Of a stretch of DNA of 64,000 bases, positions 34,939 to 45,412 are shown in pieces. The first letter of the stretch is position 1; each line of letters opens with the position of its first letter. The translations under genes and the position numbers were made by a program. Source of the stretch: Prochlorococcus marinus str. MIT 0918 (GTDB lineage Bacteria; Cyanobacteriota; Cyanobacteriia; PCC-6307; Cyanobiaceae); contig NZ_CP114780.1 in the NCBI RefSeq assembly GCF_027359415.1, positions 992,001-1,056,000 on the forward strand, written 5' to 3'. The notes beneath the pieces are model-generated. The model was not told the DNA's origin. It searched no databases and saw only the letters and a list, made by a program, of their open reading frames with translations.

Positions 34939-37900
34939 TTGGCTTCGTTCATGCCTAACAAATCTCATATTAATACTTGGCCTTACTGTGACAGCAGTTC
35001 CCCAAAAGCCTTATCAGGTGAAAAGGACGCTTGCGGAGTTGGCTTTTTAGCTCAAATAGACGGGGAAAATAGTTTTTGGGTTTTACAGCAAGCCCTAAAA
35101 GGCCTTGCCTGTATGGAGCATAGAGGAGGTTGTGGTGGCGATGGAGACTCGGGCGATGGAGCAGGGATCTTATGTGCTATCCCTTGGAAATTTTTGAACG
35201 GTATCTGGCCAGAAGCAAATCTCTGCAAAAAGTCTGCAACTGGCTTAGGGATGGTTTTTCTACCAAATGATCCAGAACAAAGAAACAAAGCTAAAGATAT
35301 TTTTGAATCAGAAGCTTTAAAGCTTGGCTTACGATCTAAAGGCTGGCGAGATGTCCCCGTTAATTCTTCTGTTCTTGGTCCACTAGCCCGACAAACATCT
35401 CCATTTATTCAGCAATGGCTTGTAGAAACCACTGAAAAAGAACAAGAACAAAACATAGAAAATCTCCTATTTAGATTAAGAAAACGTATACAAAACAGTG
35501 TTTCAGATAAATCACTAACAAATAAGGAAGAAGTATATCTTGCTTCGTTGAGCAATAAAACAGTTGTCTATAAAGGGATGGTTAGATCAGAAGTCTTAGA
35601 TGAATTTTATCTAGATCTACAAAACCAAAACTTTGAAATTTCTTTTGCTATTTACCATAGAAGGTTCAGCACAAATACACTCCCTCGATGGCCTTTAGCT
35701 CAACCTATGCGGTTGCTTGGTCATAATGGTGAGATTAATACTTTGCTGGGAAATTTAAATTGGGCAAAAGCATCTGAAACTCATCTAAATGAAATTTGGT
35801 CTGAATCAGCAAAAGATTTAAAACCAATTATTAATGAGGCCTTTAGCGACTCAGCCAATCTAGATGCAACTCTAGAAATATTCGTTCGAAGCGGTAGGCC
35901 GATTACAGATAGCTTACTAACCCTAGTCCCTGAAGCTTTTCGTAATCAACCTGAGTTGAAAACCCAAGAAAGCATAGAAGCTTTTTATGAATATTCGGCT
36001 TGCACACAAGAAGCATGGGATGGACCAGCATTACTTGTTTTCTCAGATGGTTGTTTCATAGGTGCAACACTAGATAGAAATGGCCTTCGCCCTGCTAGGT
36101 ACTGCATCACTAAAGATAATTTTGTGATTATGGGTTCCGAGACTGGTGTCGTTGATATTGAAGAAAGTAACATCATAGAAAAAGGTAGATTAGGCCCTGG
36201 CCAAATGTTGGCAGTTGATCTTGTAAACAAGAGATTATTACGTAATTGGGAAGTAAAAAAAGAAGCTGCGAATAGATATCCCTATAAAAAATGGCTCACT
36301 AAAAATCAATTCAAATTTCATGTGCAACCTTGGTCTAAAGATACAATATTAGATAAATTAGATCTTTTACAGCAGCAAACAGCATTTGGATTTTCAGTAG
36401 AAGATTTAGATATAATAATTGAATCAATGGCAAGCAATAGTAAAGAGCCTACATACTGTATGGGAGATGATATTCCGCTAGCAATTCTCTCTAACAAACC
36501 GCATCTACTTTACGATTATTTTAAACAACGATTTGCCCAGGTAACAAACCCTCCTATAGACCCATTACGCGAAAAGCTTGTAATGAGTCTTGAGATGCAT
36601 TTAGGTAAAAGAGGTTCTCCTCTTTTACCTAAAGAAAATACATTCTCTGTAATTAGCCTTGAATCTCCAATCCTCAATGAAAGTGATCTGACTTATATAA
36701 CAAATCAAGATTTATTAACGAAAACATTATCAACACTAATTCCAATTGATGGTAATTTTACAGGCCTTAAAGATACTCTAAATCAAATCTGTAATGATGC
36801 AGAAATAGCAGTTAAGGAAGGAACAAAAATATTAATACTTTCAGATCGTGGTATTAATCAAAATCAAACATATATACCCCCTTTATTAGCAGTTGGAGCT
36901 GTCCATCATCATTTATTAAATAAACAAATAAGACTTAATGCATCAATAATTATTGATACTGCTCAATGCTGGAGCACGCACCATGTTGCATGTCTAATTG
37001 GCTATGGTGCAAGTGCAATTTGCCCTTGGCTCACCTGGGAAACAACTAGACATTGGTTTTTAAGTGCTAAGACTCAGAAATTAATTGAAAGTAAAAAAAT
37101 ACCCTCACTAAATATTGAACAAGCACAATATAATTTGAAAAAAGCATTAGAAGATGGTTTACGTAAAATACTTTCTAAAATAGGCATCTCTCTATTAGCT
37201 AGTTATAACGGTGCTCAAATTTTTGAAGCTGTTGGAATTGGTTCTGACATTATAAATGTTGCTTTTAAAGGTACTACTAGCAGAATAGCTGGTTTATCTT
37301 TAAAAGAATTATCGAACGAAATACTCTTATTCCATACACAGGCATATCCTAATCTTGAACGAAAAAAACTTGACTTCTTTGGATTTGTTCAATATCGCAG
37401 TGGAGGAGAGTTCCATTTAAATAACCCAGCAATGTCAAAGGCATTGCATGAGGCAGTAAAGCAAGGCTCAAATTACAATCATTTTTCAACCTATCAATCA
37501 CTTCTTGAATCAAGACCACCTACGGCTTTGCGCGACTTAGTCAAATTCAGCAAAAACAAACGGTCTCTTCCTATCGAACAAGTTGAAAGTGTGGAAAGTA
37601 TTTGCAAAAGATTTTGCACAGGTGGAATGAGTCTTGGTGCTCTTTCAAGAGAGGCGCATGAAGTGCTTGCAATTGCAATGAACCGAATAGGAGGGAAAAG
37701 CAATAGTGGAGAAGGAGGTGAAGACCCTCAAAGGTTCAAAATTCTTGATGATGTAAATACAGATGGCGTCTCGAACATTTTGCCTAATCTAAAAGGTCTG
37801 AAAAATGGAGATACTGCATGTTCAGCTATTAAACAAATTGCTTCTGGAAGATTTGGAGTTACTCCAGAATATATAAGAAGTGGAAAACAGCTAGAAATAA

Positions 37901-39546
37901 AAGTAGCCCAAGGCGCCAAGCCTGGAGAAGGAGGTCAATTACCAGGCCCGAAAGTGGATACCTATATTGCAAAACTTAGAAATAGCAAGCCTGGCGTTGC
38001 ACTAATTTCTCCTCCTCCTCATCACGACATTTATTCCATAGAAGATTTGGCTCAGCTGATTCATGATCTTCACCAAATTCATGAGAAAGCAAAAGTAAGC
38101 GTCAAATTAGTCGCAGAGATAGGGATAGGAACTATTGCAGCTGGAGTTGCAAAAGCAAATGCAGATGTAATACAAATTTCTGGACATGATGGAGGAACTG
38201 GGGCCTCACCTCTAAGTTCAATTAAACATGCAGGCTTACCATGGGAATTAGGCTTGACTGAAGTTCATAAATCCCTATTAGAAAATGGATTAAGAGATCG
38301 AGTCTTGTTAAGAGCAGATGGAGGGTTGAAAACTGGGTGGGATGTTGTTATCGCAGCAATGCTTGGAGCAGAAGAATATGGATTTGGATCAATCGCAATG
38401 ATTGCTGAAGGCTGTATTATGGCAAGAATATGTCATACAAATAAATGTCCTGTAGGGGTAGCTACTCAACAAGAATCTTTGCGAAAGCGTTTCCCTGGAC
38501 TTCCTGAACATGTAGTTAATTTCTTCTTATTTATTGCTGAAGAAATAAGGCATATCTTAAGTGAATTAGGTTACTCATCTTTAGAAGAAATCATTGGAAG
38601 AAATGACTTGCTTGAACCTCGTAAGATAAATCTTTCAAAAACTAACTCCATTGATCTGAGTTCTTTACTCAACTCAAGCAAAAAAGATGCTCATGATAGA
38701 TCATGGCTAATTCATCAAAAAGAAGCACATGGGAATGGAAATGTTCTAGAGAATGAACTACTAGAAGACAAAGAAATTTCTAATGCAATTATCTCTCATG
38801 GCTCTATTTCACGAACAATCCAAATATTAAATACAGATCGAAGTGTATGCGCTCGTATTGCAGGCCATATTGCTGAAATACATGGGAACAAAGGTTTCAG
38901 TGGAAAGCTGAATCTCACATTCAAAGGCTCTGCAGGGCAAAGTTTTGGCGCTTTCTTGCTACAAGGCATGAATATTGTTCTTGTAGGAGAAGCTAATGAT
39001 TATGTAGGTAAAGGAATTAACGGAGGGACAATCACCTTAGTGCCGCAGCATTTAAAAGAAAATTCATCCAATCAAGTCATTCTAGGGAATACATGTCTAT
39101 ATGGAGGGACGGGAGGGCAATTATTTGCTCTTGGAAAAGCTGGAGAACGCTTTGCTGTAAGAAATAGTGGGGTAGAAGCCGTTATTGAAGGAGCAGGAGA
39201 TCATTGCTGTGAATATATGACTGGTGGAACAATTGTTGTTTTAGGAGAAACGGGTCGAAATATTGGAGCGGGAATGACAGGTGGCATAGCCTTTTTACTT
39301 GATGAAAAACAACAATCTGAGCACCTTACCAACCAAGAAATTGTTGAAATACATGATTTAAAAACTAAAGAACAAGAAAATCTTCTAAAGCCCTTAATTG
39401 AAAAACATTTCATCCATACAAAAAGTGCTAAATGCAAAAAGATTTTAAAAAATTGGCAAACATTTAAAAAACAATTTAAAGTTTTAATTCCCCCAAGCGA
39501 GAAAATAAGAATGGGGCTTTTAGTAGACGAAAATAATGTTCATTAA
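34939..39546 (+). CDS. gltB: Ferredoxin-dependent glutamate synthase
   Basis: This 1535-residue enzyme makes two glutamates from glutamine and 2-oxoglutarate with electrons from ferredoxin (also named glsF). The mature N terminus is the nucleophile Cys32 in KDACGVGFLAQ after a propeptide. The glutaminase domain shows MEHRGGCGGDGDSGDGAG and HNGEINTLLGN; the central and FMN domains include GGKSNSGEGGEDP and the 3Fe-4S cluster CHTNKCPVG; the C-terminal beta-helix domain has GTGGQLFALG. The start is TTG at 34939 or ATG at 34951; both lie in the propeptide. No gltD follows, as expected for the ferredoxin type. Confidence 0.96.
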   Translation: MASFMPNKSHINTWPYCDSSSPKALSGEKDACGVGFLAQIDGENSFWVLQQALKGLACMEHRGGCGGDGDSGDGAGILCAIPWKFLNGIWPEANLCKKSATGLGMVFLPNDPEQRNKAKDIFESEALKLGLRSKGWRDVPVNSSVLGPLARQTSPFIQQWLVETTEKEQEQNIENLLFRLRKRIQNSVSDKSLTNKEEVYLASLSNKTVVYKGMVRSEVLDEFYLDLQNQNFEISFAIYHRRFSTNTLPRWPLAQPMRLLGHNGEINTLLGNLNWAKASETHLNEIWSESAKDLKPIINEAFSDSANLDATLEIFVRSGRPITDSLLTLVPEAFRNQPELKTQESIEAFYEYSACTQEAWDGPALLVFSDGCFIGATLDRNGLRPARYCITKDNFVIMGSETGVVDIEESNIIEKGRLGPGQMLAVDLVNKRLLRNWEVKKEAANRYPYKKWLTKNQFKFHVQPWSKDTILDKLDLLQQQTAFGFSVEDLDIIIESMASNSKEPTYCMGDDIPLAILSNKPHLLYDYFKQRFAQVTNPPIDPLREKLVMSLEMHLGKRGSPLLPKENTFSVISLESPILNESDLTYITNQDLLTKTLSTLIPIDGNFTGLKDTLNQICNDAEIAVKEGTKILILSDRGINQNQTYIPPLLAVGAVHHHLLNKQIRLNASIIIDTAQCWSTHHVACLIGYGASAICPWLTWETTRHWFLSAKTQKLIESKKIPSLNIEQAQYNLKKALEDGLRKILSKIGISLLASYNGAQIFEAVGIGSDIINVAFKGTTSRIAGLSLKELSNEILLFHTQAYPNLERKKLDFFGFVQYRSGGEFHLNNPAMSKALHEAVKQGSNYNHFSTYQSLLESRPPTALRDLVKFSKNKRSLPIEQVESVESICKRFCTGGMSLGALSREAHEVLAIAMNRIGGKSNSGEGGEDPQRFKILDDVNTDGVSNILPNLKGLKNGDTACSAIKQIASGRFGVTPEYIRSGKQLEIKVAQGAKPGEGGQLPGPKVDTYIAKLRNSKPGVALISPPPHHDIYSIEDLAQLIHDLHQIHEKAKVSVKLVAEIGIGTIAAGVAKANADVIQISGHDGGTGASPLSSIKHAGLPWELGLTEVHKSLLENGLRDRVLLRADGGLKTGWDVVIAAMLGAEEYGFGSIAMIAEGCIMARICHTNKCPVGVATQQESLRKRFPGLPEHVVNFFLFIAEEIRHILSELGYSSLEEIIGRNDLLEPRKINLSKTNSIDLSSLLNSSKKDAHDRSWLIHQKEAHGNGNVLENELLEDKEISNAIISHGSISRTIQILNTDRSVCARIAGHIAEIHGNKGFSGKLNLTFKGSAGQSFGAFLLQGMNIVLVGEANDYVGKGINGGTITLVPQHLKENSSNQVILGNTCLYGGTGGQLFALGKAGERFAVRNSGVEAVIEGAGDHCCEYMTGGTIVVLGETGRNIGAGMTGGIAFLLDEKQQSEHLTNQEIVEIHDLKTKEQENLLKPLIEKHFIHTKSAKCKKILKNWQTFKKQFKVLIPPSEKIRMGLLVDENNVH

Positions 39547-39549
39547 ACA

Positions 39550-39858
39550 ATGTCTTTTTTTATAAAAAAAGAACAATTTAATGAAAAAATTTTAACTCTA
39601 TCCTCTAAAGAGAAGCAGAAATATATTCTAGAGCATAAGAAATGGGTTCAAAAGTTAAGAGATTCAGGTCATAATCTTTCATCTGGTTATCTAATAAATA
39701 ACGAGGGAAATCCTGGTGGTGGAGGAATATTATTACTAGAAGCTAAAAACTTTGAAGAAGCAAGGCTAATTATTATCCAAGATCCAATGATAATTAATAA
39801 TTTAGTAAATTGGGATCTACAAGAATGGATCCAAGTTGCTGGCAAAGCTATTTATTAA
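39550..39858 (+). CDS. YciI-like protein
   Basis: A 102-residue protein with the compact alpha/beta layout of the YciI superfamily: an N-terminal helix (YILEHKKWVQKLRDSGH), a glycine-rich turn (GNPGGGGILLLEA), and FEEARLIIIQDPMI, a segment typical of these small putative enzymes. The His at residue 29 (LEHKKW) may correspond to the active-site His of the family. The function is not known. It begins 3 bp after gltB, so it is in the same transcript, and it ends directly against the stop of convergent lipA with no base between. Confidence 0.75.
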   Translation: MSFFIKKEQFNEKILTLSSKEKQKYILEHKKWVQKLRDSGHNLSSGYLINNEGNPGGGGILLLEAKNFEEARLIIIQDPMIINNLVNWDLQEWIQVAGKAIY

Positions 39859-40734
39859 TTATCGTGGATACATTTCCATTAATTTTCTCACTTCTCCAGC
39901 ATGATAACTACTACGTGTTAAAGGCGAACTAATTATCTGTAAAAAATTTAAATTCGTCTCACTTTGTTTTCTATAGGTATCAAATTGATTAGGTTGAACA
40001 AACCTATCAACTGGTAAATGCTTAGGCCCTGGCGAAAGATACTGACCTATTGTAACGATATCTACTTTATGATCATTAAGATCAGAAAGAACTTGAAAAA
40101 CTTCATCATCTGTCTCACCAAGGCCAACCATTAAACCTGACTTAGAATAAACCTTTGAAGAATGTTCTTTAACGCGTAATAATAACTCCAAAGAACGTTT
40201 ATATATTCCTTGAGGCCTAGCCTTCTTATATAATCTGGGTACTGTTTCAATATTATGATTAAGAACATTTGGAGAAGCATGCATAACCATTCTCAACGCA
40301 TCCCAATTACCACAAAAATCAGGAATTAACAGTTCAATAGTTGTTTGAGGAGAACTAAATCGCACAGCATCAATGCACTTTATAAATTGACTTGCACCTC
40401 CATCATTTAAATCATCTCGATTTACTGAAGTAATAACCACATGTTTTAAACCAAGTCTTTTAACTGCTTCACCAAGGCGTTCTGGTTCAGAAGGGTCCAA
40501 ACCTCTTACGCTTTTATCAAAATCAATATCACAATAAGGACAAGCTCTCGTACAACCAGGTCCCATAATTAAAAAGGTAGCCGTCCCGCCTGCAAAACAT
40601 TCACCTATATTTGGACAACTAGCTTCTTGGCATACTGTATTTAAATTTAAATCTGACAATAATTCGGATACATATCCAACCCTTTCATACTGAGGTGCTT
40701 TAACTCTTAACCACTGAGGTTTGTTAGTATCCAT
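39859..40734 (-). CDS. lipA: Lipoyl synthase
   Basis: LipA inserts two sulfur atoms into protein-bound octanoyl groups to make lipoyl cofactors. The 291-residue product shows both iron-sulfur sites: the auxiliary cluster motif [12 protein letters not shown] near residue 34 and the radical SAM motif CTRACPYC near residue 60, plus the C-terminal [10 protein letters not shown] start it at the ATG at 40734 ([12 protein letters not shown]); a TTG 9 bp upstream is less likely. It abuts the YciI-like gene at its 3' end. Cyanobacteria often carry two lipA copies, so this may not be the only one. Confidence 0.95.
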   Translation of the reverse strand: MDTNKPQWLRVKAPQYERVGYVSELLSDLNLNTVCQEASCPNIGECFAGGTATFLIMGPGCTRACPYCDIDFDKSVRGLDPSEPERLGEAVKRLGLKHVVITSVNRDDLNDGGASQFIKCIDAVRFSSPQTTIELLIPDFCGNWDALRMVMHASPNVLNHNIETVPRLYKKARPQGIYKRSLELLLRVKEHSSKVYSKSGLMVGLGETDDEVFQVLSDLNDHKVDIVTIGQYLSPGPKHLPVDRFVQPNQFDTYRKQSETNLNFLQIISSPLTRSSYHAGEVRKLMEMYPR

Positions 40735-40773
40735 TCGTTTCAAAATTCAAGTAATAAAAAATTAACAACTGCA

Positions 40774-40805
40774 TTGATCTTTTCTTGATTCAGAAAATAG
40801 ATCAA
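40774..40805 (-). promoter_or_regulatory. Hairpin between cobJ and lipA
   Basis: TTGATCTTTTCT at 40774-40785 pairs with AGAAAA and GATCAA at 40792-40805, with a two-base TA bulge and the loop TGATTC. Read on the minus strand, the direction of transcription from cobJ to lipA, a T-rich stretch (ATTTTTTATT) follows about 12 nt later. It may be a weak terminator or attenuator between the two genes. It is built mostly of A-T pairs. Confidence 0.35.
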
Positions 40806-40875
40806 GGGATTATCTCAAAAAAGCAAAGAAATCATTTTTGAAAGTAAAATCTACTGTATTTAAGCAATATAAGAA

Positions 40876-42696
40876 TTAGTAGCCACGAGGGGTTACTACA
40901 TATCCATCGTTAACAAAGCTATCACTATTACCAACTAACAATACTGTCAGCATATTAACTCTATCTATAGGAACAGATTCAAGAGTATAAACTTTCACTT
41001 CTTCTTCAGATCTACCAACTTGATAAGCGAAAACGACAGGTGTTTTTCTTGAACGATTTGTCATCAAAATATTAAGTGCTTTCTGCAGTTGCCAACTACG
41101 CTCTTTAGACCGAGGATTATAAAAAGCAATTACAAAGTCAGAATCAGAGGCTGCTTTAATTCTCTCTTCAATTTGCCCCCAAGGAGTTAAGCAATCACTC
41201 AGGCTAATTGCACAAAAATCGTGCATTAAGGGAGCGCCTATCTTAGAAGCAGCAACCTGTAGAGCACTAATACCTGGGTGAACTTGGAAATCAGGTCTTT
41301 CAGCTTTAGTTTTTGCCAACCAAAGTTCCAAAGCCAAACCTGCCATTCCATAGATACCACTATCCCCAGATGAAATCAGTGCGACACATACTCCTTGGGT
41401 TGCAAGTCGCAATGCTTCAGAACAACGTTCTTTTTCATTAGTTAAAGAACTATCAATACGCACTTGATCAAATCTTCTTAAAGGTTCTATTAGATCTAAA
41501 TATCGTTTATATCCAATCCAAATCGCACTTCTTGAAAGTGCATATCTAGAATCATTTGTTAAAAAGCTAATCTCTCCAGGACCAGTACCAATCAAATGCA
41601 GCTCACCTCTCTGCGGAGCAAAAGGCTCCTTAGATTGAGAGATTGCTATTGTCACTGCACCTATTTCATTTTCAAGTGACTTATAGATATGTTTAGGGAA
41701 CTTAAGAGAACCTCCCTTACCAGCAGCCAATAAAGAGGATGCTTCTGCAACTGAATGAGTATCTACCTCTAATTGCACTATCTTTGATGGATTAGGTACA
41801 GAGACCTTTGCCAATTCTTCAGCGGTATAAAAACGGATTGGCAATTCTGCTTTTAATTGAAGAGATTTTATTCCTATTTCATTTGATTTGATATCAATAG
41901 TTGCCAAACCTGCAATAGCTTCTTTTGCCAAGCCTGCTTCAGCAAAAGCCTTTGTTAATGATCTTTCTATAAGGCTTTCACTAGTATTTTTTTCACATCC
42001 TATACCCACCCACAACATTGGAGGATGCCAACAACACTTATTCAGAGCCTCTGAACAAATATGAAAAAGAGGAGTATTTAGAGAATTATTTTCAGTATTA
42101 GATTTCTTAGAGAAAAGATTAAGTGCACCTTCTGAGGAGTTCCATAAAGTCGATCCAACATTTTGCTCAAAAGATATGGAAAGTTTTTTCGAGATGTGCA
42201 TCATCAAATTATTCCAATCAGCAATCGATCCAGAACGCTTCCAACCCCAAGTATCACCAAAACTATCTATTGACAAAAAATTCTCTGTTCTAGAAAAGCC
42301 AGTAAAAATAGATTGAGCTCCAAAGTCTTCAGATAAATGGCAAGCTAATTCTTCAGCTCCAGCTTTATGACCTCCTAGTATTGGCACTATATTCTTTGCC
42401 CGGGAATCCATTACAAGTACAGCTGGATCCTTAGTTTTTTCAGTTAATAGAGGTGCAATTATTCTAATAACAGCTCCAATTGCACCTATCACAATAAAAG
42501 TTGTATCTGGTCCCCAAAATCGTTGAAAAAGCTTCTCAGGCCTGTCGATCAAGATTTCCTCTGATCTAATATCTATTTGAGATACTGCGCCAGGGGTCAA
42601 AGCAATGATTTCTGCGTGGCCCCGTGTTTTAATTCTCTGCAATAAGCTAAATGCAGAAGAAGAAAACCCAAGAGCAATTCTTTTGTTAGGTTTCAA
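40876..42696 (-). CDS. cobJ: CbiG-CobJ fusion of cobalamin synthesis
   Basis: A 606-residue fusion of two corrin-ring enzymes. Residues 1 to about 345 resemble CbiG (cobalt-precorrin-5A hydrolase): an N-terminal part with GAIGAVIRIIAPLL and GGHKAGAEELA near 108, and a C-terminal part with WVGIGCEKNTS near 229. Residues 366-606 form a tetrapyrrole methylase of the CobJ/CbiH type, starting LHLIGTGPGEISFLT and containing SSGDSGIYGMAGL; this adds the C-17 methyl during ring contraction. The start is TTG at 42696. The fusion implies that both steps act close together in the B12 pathway. It stands alone, without other cob genes in the window. Confidence 0.9.
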   Translation of the reverse strand: MKPNKRIALGFSSSAFSLLQRIKTRGHAEIIALTPGAVSQIDIRSEEILIDRPEKLFQRFWGPDTTFIVIGAIGAVIRIIAPLLTEKTKDPAVLVMDSRAKNIVPILGGHKAGAEELACHLSEDFGAQSIFTGFSRTENFLSIDSFGDTWGWKRSGSIADWNNLMMHISKKLSISFEQNVGSTLWNSSEGALNLFSKKSNTENNSLNTPLFHICSEALNKCCWHPPMLWVGIGCEKNTSESLIERSLTKAFAEAGLAKEAIAGLATIDIKSNEIGIKSLQLKAELPIRFYTAEELAKVSVPNPSKIVQLEVDTHSVAEASSLLAAGKGGSLKFPKHIYKSLENEIGAVTIAISQSKEPFAPQRGELHLIGTGPGEISFLTNDSRYALSRSAIWIGYKRYLDLIEPLRRFDQVRIDSSLTNEKERCSEALRLATQGVCVALISSGDSGIYGMAGLALELWLAKTKAERPDFQVHPGISALQVAASKIGAPLMHDFCAISLSDCLTPWGQIEERIKAASDSDFVIAFYNPRSKERSWQLQKALNILMTNRSRKTPVVFAYQVGRSEEEVKVYTLESVPIDRVNMLTVLLVGNSDSFVNDGYVVTPRGY

Positions 42697-43068
42697 TTGA
42701 GAAAAATCTGGCTGATTTGTAAAGAATTTGAGAGTGTCTCGTTTATAAAAAAATTAGTTTTTTTGAATAGCTTGATCTTAATATTTCCATCCATCGTGAC
42801 AATCATCTAAGGAAAACCCAGTATAGAGGCCTATTTCCAGATCTATTGAAAAAAAGAATTTAGATTTTGGCAAAAAGAAAAAAGAAAAATCTGGGTAGAA
42901 CATTTGTTACTTGAATAGGTAGTAACTAGCTCTCGGATCTATGCTCTTTAAATCAGATCCTTTAAATAGGGATCCTTTATTCAATTTTGAAGTAGATCAT
43001 TGCTCTATTTCAAAATTGCAAACCAGGTGGAAACCCACCAAGAACCCATTCCTCGAGGAAAAATCTCG
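42697..43068 (+). promoter_or_regulatory. psaA upstream region with repeats and leader hairpins
   Basis: A 372-bp divergent spacer between cobJ and psaA without genes. Visible elements: a dyad GTTAC-N11-GTAAC at 42906-42926; a threefold direct repeat built on CTTTAAAT/GATC between 42946 and 42980 (CTTTAAATCAGATC, CTTTAAATAGGGATC, CTTTATTC); the hairpin GGTGG-AAAC-CCACC at 43026-43039; and TCGAG at 43053-43057 pairing with CTCGA at 43065-43069, which covers the Shine-Dalgarno GAGGA and the A of the start codon. No clear -35/-10 pair stands out. The elements suggest transcriptional and translational control of photosystem I, by inference only. Confidence 0.5.
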
Positions 43069-45390
43069 ATGACCATTAGCCCACCAGAACGTGGGGAGAA
43101 AGCTAAAGGGGGAGCACCCACCCCTTATGACCAGCCAGTCGATAGAGATCATGCTCCTATCGACTATGAAAAACTCAATAAACCTGGGTTCTGGTCTTCA
43201 AAGCTTTCAAAAGGTCCCAAAACCACTACATGGATTTGGAACCTCCACGCTGACGCTCACGACTTTGACACTCATCTAGGTGACCTAGAAGAGACAAGTA
43301 GAAAAATCTTTTCTGCTCATTTTGGACATTTAGCAGTCGTCTTTATTTGGATGAGTGCTGCCTTTTTCCATGGAGCACGCTTCTCTAACTACACTGGTTG
43401 GCTAGCCGACCCTGCAAATGTAAAGCCTGGAGCTCAGGTTGTTTGGCCAGTTGTAGGTCAAGAAATACTCAATGCTGATTTAGGAGGCAATTATCAAGGC
43501 CTTCAAATCACTTCAGGTATTTTCCAAATGTGGAGAGCTTGGGGTATTACCAGCGAAGTCCAACTAATGGCTTTAGCCATTGGTGGTGTGATTATGGCTG
43601 CATTAATGCTTCACGGCGGTATTTACCATTATCACAAGGCTGCTCCAAAACTTGAATGGTTCCAAAAAATCGAACCTATGCTTCAGCATCATCAGATTGC
43701 TCTGATTGGCTTAGGTTCTATTGCATGGGCCGGACACTTAATTCACATAGGCGCGCCAGTCGCAGCACTTTTAGATGCGATAGATGCAGGTAATCCACTA
43801 GTTGTGGATGGCGTCTCTATTGCTAGTGCAGCAGATGTAACTAATCTTGCTCCCCGACTTTGTGATCCTTCTGTTGCCAGTCAAATTTTCCCAAGTCTTG
43901 CTGGACGAACAGTAGAAAACTTCTTCACACTTAACTGGTGGGCCTTCACAGATATTCTTACAAACAAAGGTGGCTTAAACCCTGTTACAGGAAGCCTTTG
44001 GATGACAGATATCTCACACCATCACCTTGCTTTTGGTGTCTTTGCCATATTTGGCGGTCATATGTGGCGGAACAATGTTCATGGTGTTGGTCACAGCATG
44101 AAAGAAATTATGGATGTCCATAAAGGCGATCCAGTGCTTTTCCCTGCTCCAAAAGGACATGAAGGGATCTTTGAATTTCTCAGCAATAGTTGGCATGGTC
44201 AACTAAGTATCAACCTTGCAATGGTTGGTTCTGCGAGCATTGTTGTTGCTCATCACATGTATGCTTTGCCACCATATCCTTATCTTGCAATTGATTACCC
44301 AACAGTTTTAGGACTGTTTACTCATCACATGTGGATAGGTGGACTATTTATATGTGGAGCTGCAGCTCATGCTGGAATAGCAATGATTAGAGATTATGAC
44401 CCAGCAATCCATATAGATAATGTTCTTGATCGCATACTAAAAGCACGTGATGCAATTATCAGTCACTTGAATTGGGTTTGCATGTGGCTTGGATTCCATA
44501 GTTTTGGACTTTATGTTCATAATGATGTAATGCGTGCTCTTGGTAGACCGCAAGATATGTTCAGCGATACAGGCATTCAATTACAACCATTTTTGGCCCA
44601 ATGGGTTCAAAATCTTCAACAAAGTGCTGTAGGAACAGGAAATTTAGTAGGTGCTGGTAATTTACCTGGCAGTGTTCTAAGTGAAGTTTTTAACGGGAAT
44701 GTAGTTGAGGTCGGTGGCAAAGTTGCCATAGGTCCAATTCCCCTAGGTACTGCTGACTTGATGATTCATCATGTTCATGCATTCACTATTCATGTAACAC
44801 TGCTAATTCTTCTAAAGGGTGTTCTTTATGCAAGAAGTTCAAGGCTAATTCCTGATAAAGCTCAACTTGGTTTCCGTTTCCCATGTGATGGTCCAGGAAG
44901 AGGGGGTACATGTCAGGTATCTTCTTGGGACCACGTTTTCCTTGGTCTTTTCTGGATGTACAACGGCATCTCTGTAGTTATCTTCCATTTCTCATGGAAG
45001 ATGCAAAGTGATGTATGGGGACTAACCGGTGGAAACTTTGCACAAAGTTCTATCACTATTAATGGTTGGTTACGTGACTTCCTTTGGGCACAATCTTCCC
45101 AAGTTCTCACTAGCTATGGTCAAGCCATAAGCATGTATGGCCTGATGTTCCTAGCAGCTCATTTCGTTTGGGCTTTCAGCCTCATGTTCCTATTCAGTGG
45201 CAGAGGCTACTGGCAGGAACTATTTGAGTCCATAATATGGGCACATAACAAACTAAAACTAGCTCCAACTATTCAGCCACGTGCTCTTTCAATTACTCAA
45301 GGCCGTGCTGTAGGTGTTGCTCATTTCCTTCTAGGTGGAATAGCCACCACCTGGGCTTTCTTCCACGCCCGCCTTATTGGGCTCGGCTAA
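43069..45390 (+). CDS. psaA: Photosystem I core protein PsaA (P700 apoprotein A1)
   Basis: PsaA and PsaB form the photosystem I reaction-centre heterodimer in the thylakoid membrane. The ATG at 43069 ([15 protein letters not shown]), preceded by GAGGA, gives 773 residues; the frame is open back to a TTG at 43000, but that part is not PsaA-like. The sequence shows the many paired His residues of chlorophyll ligation, eleven membrane helices by family, and the Fx cluster motif [12 protein letters not shown] near residue 605. psaB follows after 22 bp, so the two are cotranscribed. Confidence 0.97.
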   Translation: MTISPPERGEKAKGGAPTPYDQPVDRDHAPIDYEKLNKPGFWSSKLSKGPKTTTWIWNLHADAHDFDTHLGDLEETSRKIFSAHFGHLAVVFIWMSAAFFHGARFSNYTGWLADPANVKPGAQVVWPVVGQEILNADLGGNYQGLQITSGIFQMWRAWGITSEVQLMALAIGGVIMAALMLHGGIYHYHKAAPKLEWFQKIEPMLQHHQIALIGLGSIAWAGHLIHIGAPVAALLDAIDAGNPLVVDGVSIASAADVTNLAPRLCDPSVASQIFPSLAGRTVENFFTLNWWAFTDILTNKGGLNPVTGSLWMTDISHHHLAFGVFAIFGGHMWRNNVHGVGHSMKEIMDVHKGDPVLFPAPKGHEGIFEFLSNSWHGQLSINLAMVGSASIVVAHHMYALPPYPYLAIDYPTVLGLFTHHMWIGGLFICGAAAHAGIAMIRDYDPAIHIDNVLDRILKARDAIISHLNWVCMWLGFHSFGLYVHNDVMRALGRPQDMFSDTGIQLQPFLAQWVQNLQQSAVGTGNLVGAGNLPGSVLSEVFNGNVVEVGGKVAIGPIPLGTADLMIHHVHAFTIHVTLLILLKGVLYARSSRLIPDKAQLGFRFPCDGPGRGGTCQVSSWDHVFLGLFWMYNGISVVIFHFSWKMQSDVWGLTGGNFAQSSITINGWLRDFLWAQSSQVLTSYGQAISMYGLMFLAAHFVWAFSLMFLFSGRGYWQELFESIIWAHNKLKLAPTIQPRALSITQGRAVGVAHFLLGGIATTWAFFHARLIGLG

Positions 45391-45412
45391 CCTTTCCTGA
45401 ACCTCTCCCTCA

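Noticed and set aside
43000-43068. N-terminal extension of psaA from a TTG
   Set aside because: PsaA begins at the ATG with a good Shine-Dalgarno at 43069; the extension covers the leader hairpins and is not conserved-looking.
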